A DNA stretch of 64,000 nt from Marvinbryantia formatexigens (GCA_021771035.1 JAETPU010000002.1:269702-333701), one strand, 5' to 3'. Shown: positions 43,420 through 52,792, counted from the stretch's first letter. Notes: a model not told the origin generated them from the letters alone. Numbers and translations are program-made.

Positions 43420-44063
43420 TACCCTCTCTCATCCGTCCGGCGGGCAGTCACAGCGGCCTCCGCAGAAAATTCGGGCGCCGTTCGGGATGGTACCGTGCGT
43501 TTTGGATACGGCTGTGTGCTCCCGGGGTTAAATGCGGGAAATAAGCGGAATGGGTTTCTCTGAAAGGGCGAGATTTTCCGGCTGTTTTTGCTGCATACGG
43601 AGAAGGGCTCAAGGGGATCCCGGGAGAAAACGCTGGCAGGGATATTTGAGCCCCTATAAAATCCCTTTGAGCAAAAGCTGCGGCACCGGGGTGTCAAACG
43701 AATCCAAGCGTCCAGCCAATGCCTGCGTTTTTGGAAGGCGCTTCAACAGATCCCCGGCAGGGCGCGTGAGCGGGGGATCGCCGGTACGGCAGAAGGGTTC
43801 CGGCAAAGATCGGAGCGGCAGGGGAGCTGACGGCCTACAGCTGCCCTGCGGCCCCGAAAAGCACCTCTGTGCTGTCCGGGAAAACACAGGGATGCGGGGA
43901 ACACAGAAGAGTGCTGGAACTATCGTTTTGAAGACAGCTCGGGCCTTTCTCCCGGAAAATCCGGCCTGCACGGGCAGTGTCCAGCGGCTCAAAGCCCAGA
44001 GACGACCGGGCGAATCCGGCTGTGAGGGGTATCTTATTTTAAAACGGAAAAGGATGAACAGCG
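43420..44063. other. 640-base spacer within the cobalamin cluster
   Basis: No gene or remnant of a known family is recognised. AAAACGGAAAAGGATG before 44064 contains the cobS ribosome-binding sequence. The gap is unusually long for a biosynthetic operon. Confidence 0.4.
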
Positions 44064-44852
44064 ATGAACAAAATCCGGCGGATGGCGGCGTCTTTGGATA
44101 TCGCCTTTACCATGTATTCCCGGGTGCCCATGCCCATGGTGGAGTGGAGCCAGGAGAATATGCGGGATGCCATGTGCTTTTTCCCGTTGGTGGGGGCGCT
44201 CATTGGACTGCTTTTTTATGGCTGGGGGCTTCTGTGCCAGGCCATGGGCTTTTCTGGGGTGTTCTTCGCCGCCATTGCCGTGGTGCTCCCGGTTTTAGTG
44301 ACGGGCGGTATCCATCTGGATGGATTCTGCGATACGATGGATGCACTGGGTTCCCACAGAGAAGTGGAAAAAAAGCTGGAGATCCTCAAGGATTCCCATA
44401 TCGGGGCCTTTGCGCTGATTGGCTGCGGCGCATTATTGATTGCCCAGCTGGGGATTTTTCACCAGTTCTCCCGGCACTTCTATGGGCTGGAGGTTTTATC
44501 CCTGGGGTTTGTTTTCTCCCGGGCCCTCAGCGGGCTTGCCGTGGTGCGGTTTCGCTGTGCAAAGACCAGCGGCCTGGCGGCTACGTTCTCCAACGCGGCG
44601 CATAAACGCCGGGTTACCCTTGTTTTAGCGGGATACCTGGTGGTTTGCGCGGCAGGGATGCTGTGGCTGAGCCCCATTTTAGGTGGGGCGGTTCTCTTGG
44701 CTGGGGCCGGAGTGTTTTTATACTACCGCGTAATGGCCTACCGGCAGTTTGGCGGCATTACCGGAGATTTGGCAGGTTATTTTTTACAGCTGTGTGAGGC
44801 CGCCATGGCTCTGGTTACAGCGATTGTGGGAGGAATACTATGCGCCTTATAA
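44064..44852 (+). CDS. cobS: Adenosylcobinamide-GDP ribazoletransferase (cobalamin synthase)
   Basis: A 262-residue membrane protein that joins GDP-adenosylcobinamide and alpha-ribazole (phosphate). Seen are IAFTMYSRVPMP, FFPLVGALIGLLFYGWG, VTGGIHLDGFCDTMDALGSHREVEKKLEILKDSHIGAFALIGCGALLI (the GGLHLDGxxDxxDG-type motif with metal-binding Asp) and a C-terminal GGITGDLAGYFLQLCEAAMAL. About six or seven membrane helices are predicted. The stop overlaps the next gene by 13 bases. Confidence 0.95.
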   Translation: MNKIRRMAASLDIAFTMYSRVPMPMVEWSQENMRDAMCFFPLVGALIGLLFYGWGLLCQAMGFSGVFFAAIAVVLPVLVTGGIHLDGFCDTMDALGSHREVEKKLEILKDSHIGAFALIGCGALLIAQLGIFHQFSRHFYGLEVLSLGFVFSRALSGLAVVRFRCAKTSGLAATFSNAAHKRRVTLVLAGYLVVCAAGMLWLSPILGGAVLLAGAGVFLYYRVMAYRQFGGITGDLAGYFLQLCEAAMALVTAIVGGILCAL

Positions 44853-45232
44853 TCGGAGGAGCCCATCAGGGCAAGCTGCAGGCGCTTCTGGCGCAGACCG
44901 GCTGGAAATCTGAGGATCTTTTGGACGGTGAAACCTGCTCCCTTTCGGAGATTTCCCGCGCCAAGGGGATCAACCGGCTGCACCGGCTGATTTTCCGTCT
45001 GCTCAGGGAAGACAGGGACGCCGCCGCGTGGATCGAGGACTTTCTCAAGGAAAACCCCGACGCGGTTTTAATCTGTGATGAAATCGGCTGCGGAATTGTG
45101 CCCGTGGAGCCCATAGAGCGGGAATACCGGGAGGCAGTGGGGCGTATCTGCTGCTGTCTGGCGGCAAAGGCGAGCCAGGTTCAGCGGGTTTTCTGCGGGA
45201 TTCCTACGGTGATTAAGGGGGACAGGCTGTGA
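44840..45232 (+). CDS. CobU-like protein 2 (short adenosylcobinamide kinase-type)
   Basis: A 130-residue protein that begins MRLIIGGAHQGKLQALLAQTGW, with a CobU-like phosphate loop (GGAHQGK, ending in K-L rather than K-S/T). It ends with VLICDEIGCGIVPVEPIEREYREAVGRICCCLAAKASQVQRVFCGIPTVIKG, which aligns with the NEVGxGIVPxxxxxRxYRDxxGRxNQ...V-x-x-x-GIP signature of CobU. The central RHR region is missing, and the protein is about 50 residues shorter than CobU. It lies between cobS and cobC, overlapping both, so it is part of the nucleotide-loop assembly set. Its own activity is unknown; it may supply the part missing from the first CobU-like protein. Confidence 0.8.
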   Translation: MRLIIGGAHQGKLQALLAQTGWKSEDLLDGETCSLSEISRAKGINRLHRLIFRLLREDRDAAAWIEDFLKENPDAVLICDEIGCGIVPVEPIEREYREAVGRICCCLAAKASQVQRVFCGIPTVIKGDRL

Positions 45233-45849
45233 AAATCTGGTTTATCCGCCACGGGAAAACTAAGGGAAACCTCAGGGGCGCCTATATCGGAAGGACAGAC
45301 GAGCCGCTGTGTTCTCAGGGGGAGGCAGAGCTGCGGGAAAACTCCTTGAGTGGACTGTACCCGCCCGGGGAGGTTCTTGAGGGTATTGCCGTCTCCCCGA
45401 TGCTGCGGTGCCGCCAGACGGCGCAGCTTTTGTTTGGGGAGGTACCTATGCAGCAGGTGCCTGATTTACGGGAGACCGATTTTGGAATATTTGAGGGAAA
45501 GACCTTTGCCCAGTTGGAGCACAATCCCGCCTACCAGGCCTGGCTGGATTCCGGGGGACAAATTCCCTTCCCAGGCGGCGAATCCCGGGAGGCATTCTGC
45601 AAAAGGAGCGTGGATGCTGTAGGGCAGGTGTTGGAGCAGTGGCGGCGCGCAGGCGTTGCCCAGGGGGCGTTTATCGTACACGGGGGCACTATCATGGCCG
45701 CCATGGAGGCCTTTGAGGAATCCCGCCGGGGATTCTATGACTGGCAGGTGAAAAATGGGCTGGGTTTCTGCGTACAGGCGGTGCAGCCGCAGGGAGCAGC
45801 ACCGGTTTTTCAAGTACTGAGACGACTGGAAAGGAAGACACAGGTATGA
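45229..45849 (+). CDS. cobC: Alpha-ribazole phosphatase (histidine phosphatase family)
   Basis: A 206-residue member of the phosphoglycerate-mutase/histidine phosphatase family. The catalytic RHG motif is WFIRHGKTKGNLRGAYIGRTDEPL near residue 8; SPMLRCRQTAQLLF, LRETDFGIFEGKTFAQLE (the acid residue region) and FIVHGGTIMAAME (second His) follow. It removes the 5'-phosphate from alpha-ribazole phosphate or adenosylcobalamin phosphate. GTG is the start codon at 45229, overlapping the previous stop. Context in the cob cluster supports CobC over glycolytic mutase. Confidence 0.9.
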   Translation: MKIWFIRHGKTKGNLRGAYIGRTDEPLCSQGEAELRENSLSGLYPPGEVLEGIAVSPMLRCRQTAQLLFGEVPMQQVPDLRETDFGIFEGKTFAQLEHNPAYQAWLDSGGQIPFPGGESREAFCKRSVDAVGQVLEQWRRAGVAQGAFIVHGGTIMAAMEAFEESRRGFYDWQVKNGLGFCVQAVQPQGAAPVFQVLRRLERKTQV

Positions 45850-46823
45850 TTCTCTCCTTAACTGCGCTGGTATTGGGATTTCTTCTGGACCTATTGCTGG
45901 GAGATCCCCACTGGCTGCCTCATCCTATCCGGCTGATCGGATGGATTATCGCTAAACTGGAAGGCCTCACCCGGCGCCTTTTTCCCAGGACGCCCAAGGG
46001 GGAATTTGCCGCGGGAGTTTTGATGTGCCTGTTGGTACTGACGGTCTCGGCGGGGGTACCCTTAGGGATTTTGGCCCTGTGTTCCCTGGCAGGGGACTGG
46101 CTGGTGCTGATTGCCGAGACCATTATGGCCTACCAGATCCTGGCGGCCAAGTCCCTGAAAGTGGAGAGCATGAAGGTGTATTCTCAGCTGAAACAGGGGG
46201 ATTTACCTGCGGCGCGCAAGGCGGTATCCATGATTGTGGGGCGGGATACCCAAAACCTGACTCAGGAGCAGGTTACTAAGGCTGCGGTGGAAACTGTGGC
46301 GGAAAACACCTCTGACGGAGAGATTGCGCCGCTTCTCTTTTTGGCCATCGGCGGAGCCCCCCTTGGCTTTTTCTATAAGGCGGTGAACACCATGGATTCC
46401 ATGGTGGGGTATCAAAATGAACGATACCAGTATTTCGGCTGTTTTGCGGCGAAATTGGATGATGTGATGAACTATCTTCCCGCCAGGCTTTCCGCCCTTT
46501 TGATGATTGCGTCCGCCTGGCTGTGCCGGTTTGACGCCAAGGGGGCCGTGAGAATCTGGCGGCGGGACCGCCGGCGGCACGCCAGCCCCAACAGCGCCCA
46601 GACCGAGGCGGTGTGCGCAGGGGCCTTGGGCCTTCAGCTGGCTGGGGACGCCTATTATTTCGGAGAACTGCACCACAAGCCAACCATCGGCGATGCTGTC
46701 AGGGAGGCCGAGCCCGAGGATATCCCCAGGGCCAACCGGCTTTTGATGGCAAGCGCCTGGCTGGGCCTGATGGTGTTTGGGCTTCTCAAGGCCGCGGCCA
46801 TAGCGGCACTTTGGCTGGTGTAG
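45846..46823 (+). CDS. cbiB: Adenosylcobinamide-phosphate synthase
   Basis: A 325-residue integral membrane protein with several helices that attaches aminopropanol phosphate to adenosylcobyric acid. Segments are LGFLLDLLLGDPHWLPHPIRLIGWIIAKLE at the N-terminus, KAVSMIVGRDTQNLTQEQVTKAAVETVAENTSDGEIAPLLFLAIGGAPLGFFYKAVNTMDSMVGY and PARLSALLMI, all CbiB/CobD-family markers. It overlaps the end of cobC by four bases. Confidence 0.95.
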   Translation: MILSLTALVLGFLLDLLLGDPHWLPHPIRLIGWIIAKLEGLTRRLFPRTPKGEFAAGVLMCLLVLTVSAGVPLGILALCSLAGDWLVLIAETIMAYQILAAKSLKVESMKVYSQLKQGDLPAARKAVSMIVGRDTQNLTQEQVTKAAVETVAENTSDGEIAPLLFLAIGGAPLGFFYKAVNTMDSMVGYQNERYQYFGCFAAKLDDVMNYLPARLSALLMIASAWLCRFDAKGAVRIWRRDRRRHASPNSAQTEAVCAGALGLQLAGDAYYFGELHHKPTIGDAVREAEPEDIPRANRLLMASAWLGLMVFGLLKAAAIAALWLV

Positions 46824-46942
46824 CCCGCTGTGACGGTTATCGTTCCCGATAGCTTCTTCTACCGGAAAAATCTGTTTGAGAGGGCGCTGCGAAAGGACTG
46901 CTGCACCCGGATGAAAAATGAACCATGAAAGGAGGCGCCGTC

Positions 46943-48025
46943 TTGGCTGAGCTGGTGCACGGCGGGGATATCTATTCCGCCAGGGAGAAGGGACTTACCC
47001 GAATTCTGGATTTTTCCGCGAATATCAATCCTTTGGGGATGCCCAGGGAGATCCATGACGCCGCCTGCCAGGCGCTGAAGGCCTGTGAACACTACCCGGA
47101 TCCCCTGTGCCGTCAGCTCTGCGGGGCAATTGCCAAGCAAAAGGGGATGGATCCCTCGTGGGTTGTGTGCGGCAATGGCGCTGCAGATGTGATTTTCCGC
47201 CTGGTTTGGGCCCTCAAGCCCCGGCGGGCGCTTTTGCCCGCTCCCACCTTTGCGGAATATGAACAGGCGCTGCGCAGCGTGGGCTGCCAGGTGGACTATC
47301 TGGTTCTGCGCCGGGAGGAAGGGTTCCGGCTTACCCCGCGTATGGTTGAACTGCTGCAGGAGGGGGAATATGACATTGCCTTTATTTGCAGTCCCAACAA
47401 CCCCACTGGGCAGCTGGTGCCTCGGGAGCTTCTGCTGGAGGTGCTGGCAGCCTGCGAAGAAACCGGGTGCCTGCTGGCAGTGGACGAATGCTTTTTGGAT
47501 TTTGTCGAACCCCAAAAGGCGGTGAGCCTGGTTTCCCAGCTGCACAAATCCCAGTCGCTGTTTCTTCTGCAGGCATTTACTAAAATGTACGCGATGGCGG
47601 GGCTTCGGCTGGGCTATGGAATGTGCTCCAATGTGGGGCTGCTCCGGAAAATTGGGGAGTGCGGACAGCCCTGGAGCGTTTCCATTCCGGCCCAGGCAGC
47701 GGGGATAGCGGCTTTGGAACTGACGCAAATCCCCCGGAGAACCCGGGAATTTTTAGCACAGGAACGCCCTCGGCTGGTTGAGGGGCTGCGCCGGATGGGC
47801 TTTTGGGTGGCCGAGCCCTGTGCCAACTATATTTTCTTTCAGGCTCCGGGCTGGGAAACTCTGCGCCAGGAGCTGGAGGAGGAGGGCATCCTCATCCGAA
47901 GCTGTGCGAATTATCCGGGCCTTGGCGGCGACTATTACCGGATAGCGGTACGCTCCCGTGAGGAGAATACGGAATTTTTGCGGGTTTTAAACCGCCATGG
48001 GGAAGGGCGGAGAGTGAGTGGCTGA
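46943..48025 (+). CDS. cobD: L-threonine-O-3-phosphate decarboxylase
   Basis: A 360-residue PLP-dependent fold-type I enzyme, HisC-like, giving (R)-1-amino-2-propanol phosphate for the nucleotide loop. Seen are LVHGGDIYSAREKG, ILDFSANINPLGMP (the CobD start), PDPLCRQLCGAIA, VVCGNGAADVIFRLVWALKP, FICSPNNPTGQLVPRELL, LLAVDECFLDFVEP, and the PLP-Lys segment LLQAFTKMYAMAGLRLGYGM. The C-terminus includes ILIRSCANYPGLGGDYYRIAVRS, with the conserved R-x-C-x-N/S-Y-GL. A TTG start at 46943 is proposed because AAAGGAGG lies 7 bases upstream; an ATG at 46925 would put that sequence inside the gene. The 3' end overlaps the next gene by 8 bases. Confidence 0.93.
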   Translation: MAELVHGGDIYSAREKGLTRILDFSANINPLGMPREIHDAACQALKACEHYPDPLCRQLCGAIAKQKGMDPSWVVCGNGAADVIFRLVWALKPRRALLPAPTFAEYEQALRSVGCQVDYLVLRREEGFRLTPRMVELLQEGEYDIAFICSPNNPTGQLVPRELLLEVLAACEETGCLLAVDECFLDFVEPQKAVSLVSQLHKSQSLFLLQAFTKMYAMAGLRLGYGMCSNVGLLRKIGECGQPWSVSIPAQAAGIAALELTQIPRRTREFLAQERPRLVEGLRRMGFWVAEPCANYIFFQAPGWETLRQELEEEGILIRSCANYPGLGGDYYRIAVRSREENTEFLRVLNRHGEGRRVSG

Positions 48026-49139
48026 CTATTTTGTGATTATCGATGGGATGACCGATGCACCCAGTGAGGACTCGGCCCAGGCCTTCCCCGCCAGTATGCC
48101 GTTTTTAAGGGAACTGGCCCGCGGGAACCCTACCGGATATTTTAACACCTGCCCGCCGGGCTTTTCCCCGGACAGCCTGTGCTGTATCGGGACATTGCTG
48201 GGAATCCCTCGCCAAAAGCTTCCCTTGGGAAGGGCCTGGCTGGAGGCTCAGGCGGCAGGAGTGAGCCTGGACGAAGGGATGGCGGCGTGCCGGTGCAATA
48301 TGATTGAAGTATCCCGTGAGGGAAGAATTCTCTTTTCCTCGGGGGGCGCCCTCACAGGGGAGCAGCTGGGACAGGCCGCAAAAAAGGCCCGTAAGTGGCT
48401 GGGTTCAGAGCGGTTTTTGCCCTTGGGCGGGTATAAAAATCTTTTGTTTTTCCCCTTGGAACAGGGCTTGCCCCGGCTGGCGGCGCCTCATGAGAACCAG
48501 GGGAACTTCTGGAGGGACTGCCTGCCCCAAGGCTCGCCGGCGGCCCGGGAACTGAGGCGGATTGTAGAAGGGAGCCGGGATATTCTGCGGGAGTTTCAGC
48601 GGGATTCGGCGGAATATCTGCTGTGGCCCTGGGGAGCCTCCCTGCCGCAGCGGCTGCCCCGGTTTTCCCGCCTGCATGGCTTGGATGCCGGTTTTGCTGC
48701 CGGATGTGTGTGTGAAACACAGCTGGTAAAAGGGATGGCATCCGGTATGGGAATGCTGGCGCCGTCTATTCCCGGCGCTACGGCCGATACAGACACGTCC
48801 CTTCCGGCAAAGCTGCATATGGCGTTGAGCCTGGCGGAGCGCTGCGGGCTGGTTGTCATTCATATTAACGGCGCGGACGAGGCGGCGCACCGCAAAAATC
48901 CACAGGAGAAGGCCGCGTTTTTGCAGCGTGTGGATTCCGTCCTTCTCCGGGGGCTCTGGGAGCGGCGCTCGTCGGGGGACAGGCTTCTGATCACCTCGGA
49001 TCATGGAACCAGCCCGGTGAGCGGGCGGCATGAGCGCTTCAGGCAGCCCTTTGTTTTAGCCGGGGCGCACAGTACAGATTTCGGCACACTTGAGGCGGCG
49101 CAGGCCGTCCCGCTTGTATTGGGCAAAGGCATCGGCTGA
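48018..49139 (+). CDS. ApgM-like (phosphoglycerate mutase/alkaline phosphatase superfamily) protein in the cobalamin cluster
   Basis: A 373-residue protein with a GTG start. It looks like the archaeal-type cofactor-independent phosphoglycerate mutase group: YFVIIDGMTDAPSEDS at the N-terminus (metal-binding DGxxD), NTCPPGFSPDSLCCIGTLLG (equivalent of the catalytic Ser region), VVIHINGADEAAHRKNPQEKAAFLQRVD (HxxxxDExxH metal motif) and LLITSDHGTSPVSGRHER (DHGT metal motif). This group includes a subfamily proposed on context to be a homoserine kinase. Overlap with cobD by 8 bases suggests translational coupling and a role in its reaction. A threonine kinase giving L-threonine phosphate is the most economical inference; a phosphatase role is an alternative. 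Confidence 0.78.
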   Translation: MADYFVIIDGMTDAPSEDSAQAFPASMPFLRELARGNPTGYFNTCPPGFSPDSLCCIGTLLGIPRQKLPLGRAWLEAQAAGVSLDEGMAACRCNMIEVSREGRILFSSGGALTGEQLGQAAKKARKWLGSERFLPLGGYKNLLFFPLEQGLPRLAAPHENQGNFWRDCLPQGSPAARELRRIVEGSRDILREFQRDSAEYLLWPWGASLPQRLPRFSRLHGLDAGFAAGCVCETQLVKGMASGMGMLAPSIPGATADTDTSLPAKLHMALSLAERCGLVVIHINGADEAAHRKNPQEKAAFLQRVDSVLLRGLWERRSSGDRLLITSDHGTSPVSGRHERFRQPFVLAGAHSTDFGTLEAAQAVPLVLGKGIG

Positions 49140-49399
49140 GCCGAAAGGGGCGTCTGTAAAAAAAGCGTATGGTTCGGGCCTCAGGCAAAGCGCGCTGCCG
49201 CAAACACACAGCGAAGGGCAGGCAGTGAATGTGTAAAAAACATGAATGCGTCTTGAGAAGCCTGCCAATACCAGGCGATGATAGCGCTGATTAGAGTATC
49301 GGTTAAGCCGGTACTGCGACTGTATTCACATAGAAAGCTAGACAAAGCAGCCCGCATGGGAAATCCCCGGGGCCGGGCAAACGCATGGGAGGAAAACCA
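49140..49399. other. Spacer before cbiP
   Basis: 260 bases without a gene. GGGAGGAAAACC just before 49400 is the cbiP ribosome-binding sequence. Confidence 0.4.
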
Positions 49400-50914
49400 A
49401 TGGCGAAGTCAATTATGATCCAAGGCACCATGTCCAACGCGGGCAAGAGCCTGATTACAGCCGGGCTGTGCCGGATTTTTAGGCAGGACGGCTACCGGGT
49501 GGCGCCGTTTAAATCTCAGAATATGGCGCTCAACTCCTTTATCACCCAGGAGGGCCTGGAGATGGGCCGGGCCCAGGTGATGCAGTGCGAGGCGGCGGGA
49601 ATTGCCCCGTCCGTACTCATGAACCCCATCCTGCTCAAGCCCACCAACGACACCGGCTCCCAGGTGATTGTCAACGGCGAGGTGCTGGGGAATATGAGCG
49701 CTCGGGACTATTTCGCCAAGAAAAAGCAGCTGATTCCCGATATCATGCGGGCCTATCGCCAGCTGGATCAGGAATACGATATCATTGTCCTGGAGGGGGC
49801 GGGGAGCCCCGCGGAAATCAACCTCAAGCAGGACGACATCGTCAATATGGGGATGGCCAAGCTGGCAAAGGCGCCGGTGCTGCTGGCAGGTGATATTGAC
49901 CGGGGAGGCGTATTCGCCGCCCTGGCAGGGACGATTATGCTGCTGGATGAGGACGAGCGGGCTATGGTCAAGGGGCTCATCATCAATAAGTTCAGAGGCG
50001 ATAAGACGATCCTGACCCCGGGCCTTCGGCAGATTGAGGAGATTACCGGCGTTGCGGTGGCGGGCGTGGTGCCCTATCTGCACTTGGATTTGGACGATGA
50101 GGACAGCCTCTCAGACCGCTTGGATCGCCGCGGCGAGGCGGGGCTCATCGACATCGCGGTGATCCGTCTGCCGCGGATCTCCAATTTTACGGATTTTAAT
50201 CCCCTGGAATATATCCCGGGAGTTTCCCTTCGGTATGTACATTCTCCCAAAGAACTGGGAACCCCGGATCTCATCATCCTGCCCGGGACCAAAAATACCA
50301 TGGAGGATCTGCTTTGGCTGCGCCAGAGCGGCCTGGAGGCCCTGATTTGCAAGCACGCGGCCAAGGGCGGCGCCGTGCTGGGAATCTGCGGCGGGTTTCA
50401 GATGTTGGGGCAGCAGCTTCGGGATCCTCTGGGGCTGGAGCACGGCGGCACGATGGCAGGTATCGGGCTTCTGCCCACAGTGACTCAGTTTGAGCCTCAA
50501 AAGGTGCGCACCCAGGTGAAGGGCAGCTTCTGCCAGTGCGGGGGAGTGTTTGCCCCGCTGTCCGGTATTCCCTTCGCTGGATATGAAATTCACATGGGGA
50601 ATACCGATGCGGTAGGGCCAGCTGGGCCTTTCACGCAGATTTGCCAGGTGAACGGCCAGGAGCTGGGTAAGCCGGACGGAGTGTGTTCGGGCAATGTGTG
50701 CGGCACCTATGTGCATGGGATTTTTGATGTTCCCGAGGCCGCCCGGGGGCTTGTGGAGAGCCTGTGCAGGGCCAAGGGGCTGGATCCCGCGCAGATGGCG
50801 GCTGTGGATATTGCCGCCTACAAGGAAGAACAGTACGACAAGCTGGCCCAAGCCCTGCGGGAGAGCCTGGACATGGAGCTGATTTACCGGATTCTCGATG
50901 AGGGAATCCGCTGA
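49400..50914 (+). CDS. cbiP: Adenosylcobyric acid synthase (glutamine-hydrolysing)
   Basis: A 504-residue amidase that amidates the b, d, e and g carboxylates. The N-terminal domain shows [23 protein letters not shown] (P-loop-like), [32 protein letters not shown] and [20 protein letters not shown]. The C-terminal glutamine amidotransferase domain has [38 protein letters not shown] (Cys nucleophile) and GTYVHGIFD (His). Length is typical of CobQ/CbiP. The start at 49400 follows GGGAGG by 7 bases. Confidence 0.97.
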   Translation: MAKSIMIQGTMSNAGKSLITAGLCRIFRQDGYRVAPFKSQNMALNSFITQEGLEMGRAQVMQCEAAGIAPSVLMNPILLKPTNDTGSQVIVNGEVLGNMSARDYFAKKKQLIPDIMRAYRQLDQEYDIIVLEGAGSPAEINLKQDDIVNMGMAKLAKAPVLLAGDIDRGGVFAALAGTIMLLDEDERAMVKGLIINKFRGDKTILTPGLRQIEEITGVAVAGVVPYLHLDLDDEDSLSDRLDRRGEAGLIDIAVIRLPRISNFTDFNPLEYIPGVSLRYVHSPKELGTPDLIILPGTKNTMEDLLWLRQSGLEALICKHAAKGGAVLGICGGFQMLGQQLRDPLGLEHGGTMAGIGLLPTVTQFEPQKVRTQVKGSFCQCGGVFAPLSGIPFAGYEIHMGNTDAVGPAGPFTQICQVNGQELGKPDGVCSGNVCGTYVHGIFDVPEAARGLVESLCRAKGLDPAQMAAVDIAAYKEEQYDKLAQALRESLDMELIYRILDEGIR

Positions 50915-50933
50915 GAAGAAAGGGAGATGCGGG

Positions 50934-51461
50934 ATGCAGCCGGGACTGATACATCTTTACTGCGGCGACGGCAAGGGCAAGACCACCGCCGCTATGGGGC
51001 TGGCCATTCGGGCCGCAGGCCATGGAAAAAAAGTGCTGATCCTCCAGTTTCTCAAGGGACGGCCCACCGGAGAGCTGAAAAGCCTGGCGCAAATTGAGGG
51101 AATCCAGGTTCTGCGCGGCAAGGAGGGGATGGCCTTTTCCTTTCAGATGACCCCGGAGGAACGTATTCAAACCAAGGCGCTGCACGAAGAGCATCTGCAC
51201 CTGGCCATGCACAAGGCACAGCTGGGGGAATGCGAGGTGCTGATTCTGGACGAGGTCATGGGCGCCGTGAGCACCGGGCTTCTGGAGGAAAACCTTGTCA
51301 CCGGTTTTTTGCAGGCTAAGCCCCCGCAGCTGGAGGTGGTGCTGACCGGGAGAAACCCGCCGCCCCAATGGGTGGAGCTGGCGGACTATGTGACTGAGAT
51401 GAAAAAGATAAAGCATCCCTATGAGCGGGGCATCCCCGCAAGGGACGGTATCGAGCAGTAG
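50934..51461 (+). CDS. cobO: Corrinoid adenosyltransferase (CobO/BtuR type)
   Basis: A 175-residue P-loop protein: LIHLYCGDGKGKTTAAMGLAIRAAGHGKKVLILQFLKG at the N-terminus, ECEVLILDEVMGAVSTGLL (Walker B-like) and LEVVLTGRNPPPQWVELADYVTEMKKIKHPYERGIPARDGIE, the usual C-terminal segment. It transfers adenosyl from ATP to cob(I)yrinate diamide or cobinamide. It starts 19 bases after cbiP, with AAGAAAGGGAG upstream. Confidence 0.95.
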   Translation: MQPGLIHLYCGDGKGKTTAAMGLAIRAAGHGKKVLILQFLKGRPTGELKSLAQIEGIQVLRGKEGMAFSFQMTPEERIQTKALHEEHLHLAMHKAQLGECEVLILDEVMGAVSTGLLEENLVTGFLQAKPPQLEVVLTGRNPPPQWVELADYVTEMKKIKHPYERGIPARDGIEQ

Positions 51462-51586
51462 AAAATCAACAGGCATCGGTACATCGGACGGCCGCCAATG
51501 TTCGTCTGCTGAGAGAATGAAAGATGCCGGTTTTGAGAGTATGCGCCGCGGATGCTTTTGAGCGGAGAAGAGAGGGGATGTGAGCT

Positions 51587-52225
51587 TTGAAAATTGAGCT
51601 GGAACGGGTTTTGCCCATGGATATCGAACGCCGGAGCTTTGAAATTATCACCCAGGAGCTTGGGGAACGCCGGCTGGAACAAGAGAACGAGCTGGTGATT
51701 AAGCGGGTTATTCACACCACTGCGGATTTTGACTATGCCGACAGCCTTCATTTTTCCGCGGATGCCGTCAAAAGAGGCCTTGAGGCTTTGAAGGCCGGGG
51801 CGTGTATCGTGACGGATACCCAGATGGCGAAGGCAGGCATCAACAAGACGATGCTTTCCCGGCTGGGCGGCGAGGTGTTTTGCTTTATGTCCGATGAGGA
51901 TGTGGCCCAGAGAGCCAAACAAAACGGTACCACGCGGGCGGTGGCCAGCATGGAAAAGGCGGCTCAGCTGGGGCGCCCGCTCATCTTTGCCATTGGCAAC
52001 GCGCCCACGGCGCTGGTGAGGCTGTATGAGCTCATCCAGGAGAATCGGGTGGATCCCCGGCTGGTCATCGGTGTGCCGGTGGGCTTTGTCAATGTGGTGG
52101 AGTCCAAGGAATTGTTTGTGCACAGTGAAATCCCCCACATTATTGCCAGAGGCCGCAAGGGCGGCAGCAATGTGGCGGCGGCCATCTGCAACGCGCTCTT
52201 GTACCAGCTGGTGAACCGGGACTAG
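51587..52225 (+). CDS. cbiC: Cobalt-precorrin-8 methylmutase
   Basis: A 212-residue CbiC/CobH that moves the methyl group from C11 to C12 to give cobyrinate. Markers are VLPMDIERRSFEIITQELG, VIKRVIHTTADFDYADSLHFS (with the His near the substrate), CIVTDTQMAKAGINKTMLSRLGG, TRAVASMEKAA, FAIGNAPTALVRLYELI, VIGVPVGFVNVVESKELF and ARGRKGGSNVAAAICNALLY. A TTG at 51587 is the most likely start; GAGAGGGGATG lies upstream. It is the last gene of the cluster. Confidence 0.95.
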   Translation: MKIELERVLPMDIERRSFEIITQELGERRLEQENELVIKRVIHTTADFDYADSLHFSADAVKRGLEALKAGACIVTDTQMAKAGINKTMLSRLGGEVFCFMSDEDVAQRAKQNGTTRAVASMEKAAQLGRPLIFAIGNAPTALVRLYELIQENRVDPRLVIGVPVGFVNVVESKELFVHSEIPHIIARGRKGGSNVAAAICNALLYQLVNRD

Positions 52226-52792
52226 GCGCTTGCATATAGATGGGGGAGACTGCAAAGCGCTTGCAGGCTGCGTTGTACCTGAAAGGAGCCTGGACTCTGA
52301 GAAAAAGATCCGTTCACACCACACGGTGCTGAGCCGGCGGGAGGGCGGATTCCTGTTCAGATTCCGCCTGCCGCTTGCCTGGAGTTTTCCGTTGGAGGTA
52401 TTCCGAAAAAAGGCGCTTCAGCCGTCCCTGAGCCGAGGCAGGTGTTTCGGCTGGGCGGACGGCTTCTCTGGATAAACGTAATGTGCGCCAACGCCCTGGA
52501 CGCGCGGTTTCGTCTTGACAAGTAAAGAGTAGGTATCGAATCTATCGAGCTGCATTCCTTACCGGGTGCCGCTCAACATGATGAATTCTACGGTGTTTCG
52601 CTGTTCCGAAGGCGATGAGGCTGCGGACTGAACCCATCCGGGATTGCTGCTGGTGGGCGCTGCGGCCTGAGGATGCGTTCGTTGGTATTCTGCCGGCGAT
52701 GGGCCCGCCTGTGTCCAAACCGCGCCCTCATGTGACAAGAGAGGGGGAAACAGGATGAAAATTATAAATTGCCAGGGTATGGGGAGCATATC

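Noticed and set aside
43532..44605. Long plus-strand frame across the 640-base spacer and cobS
   Set aside because: It is out of frame with cobS, rich in Gly/Arg from GC-biased shadow coding, and without a start signal.
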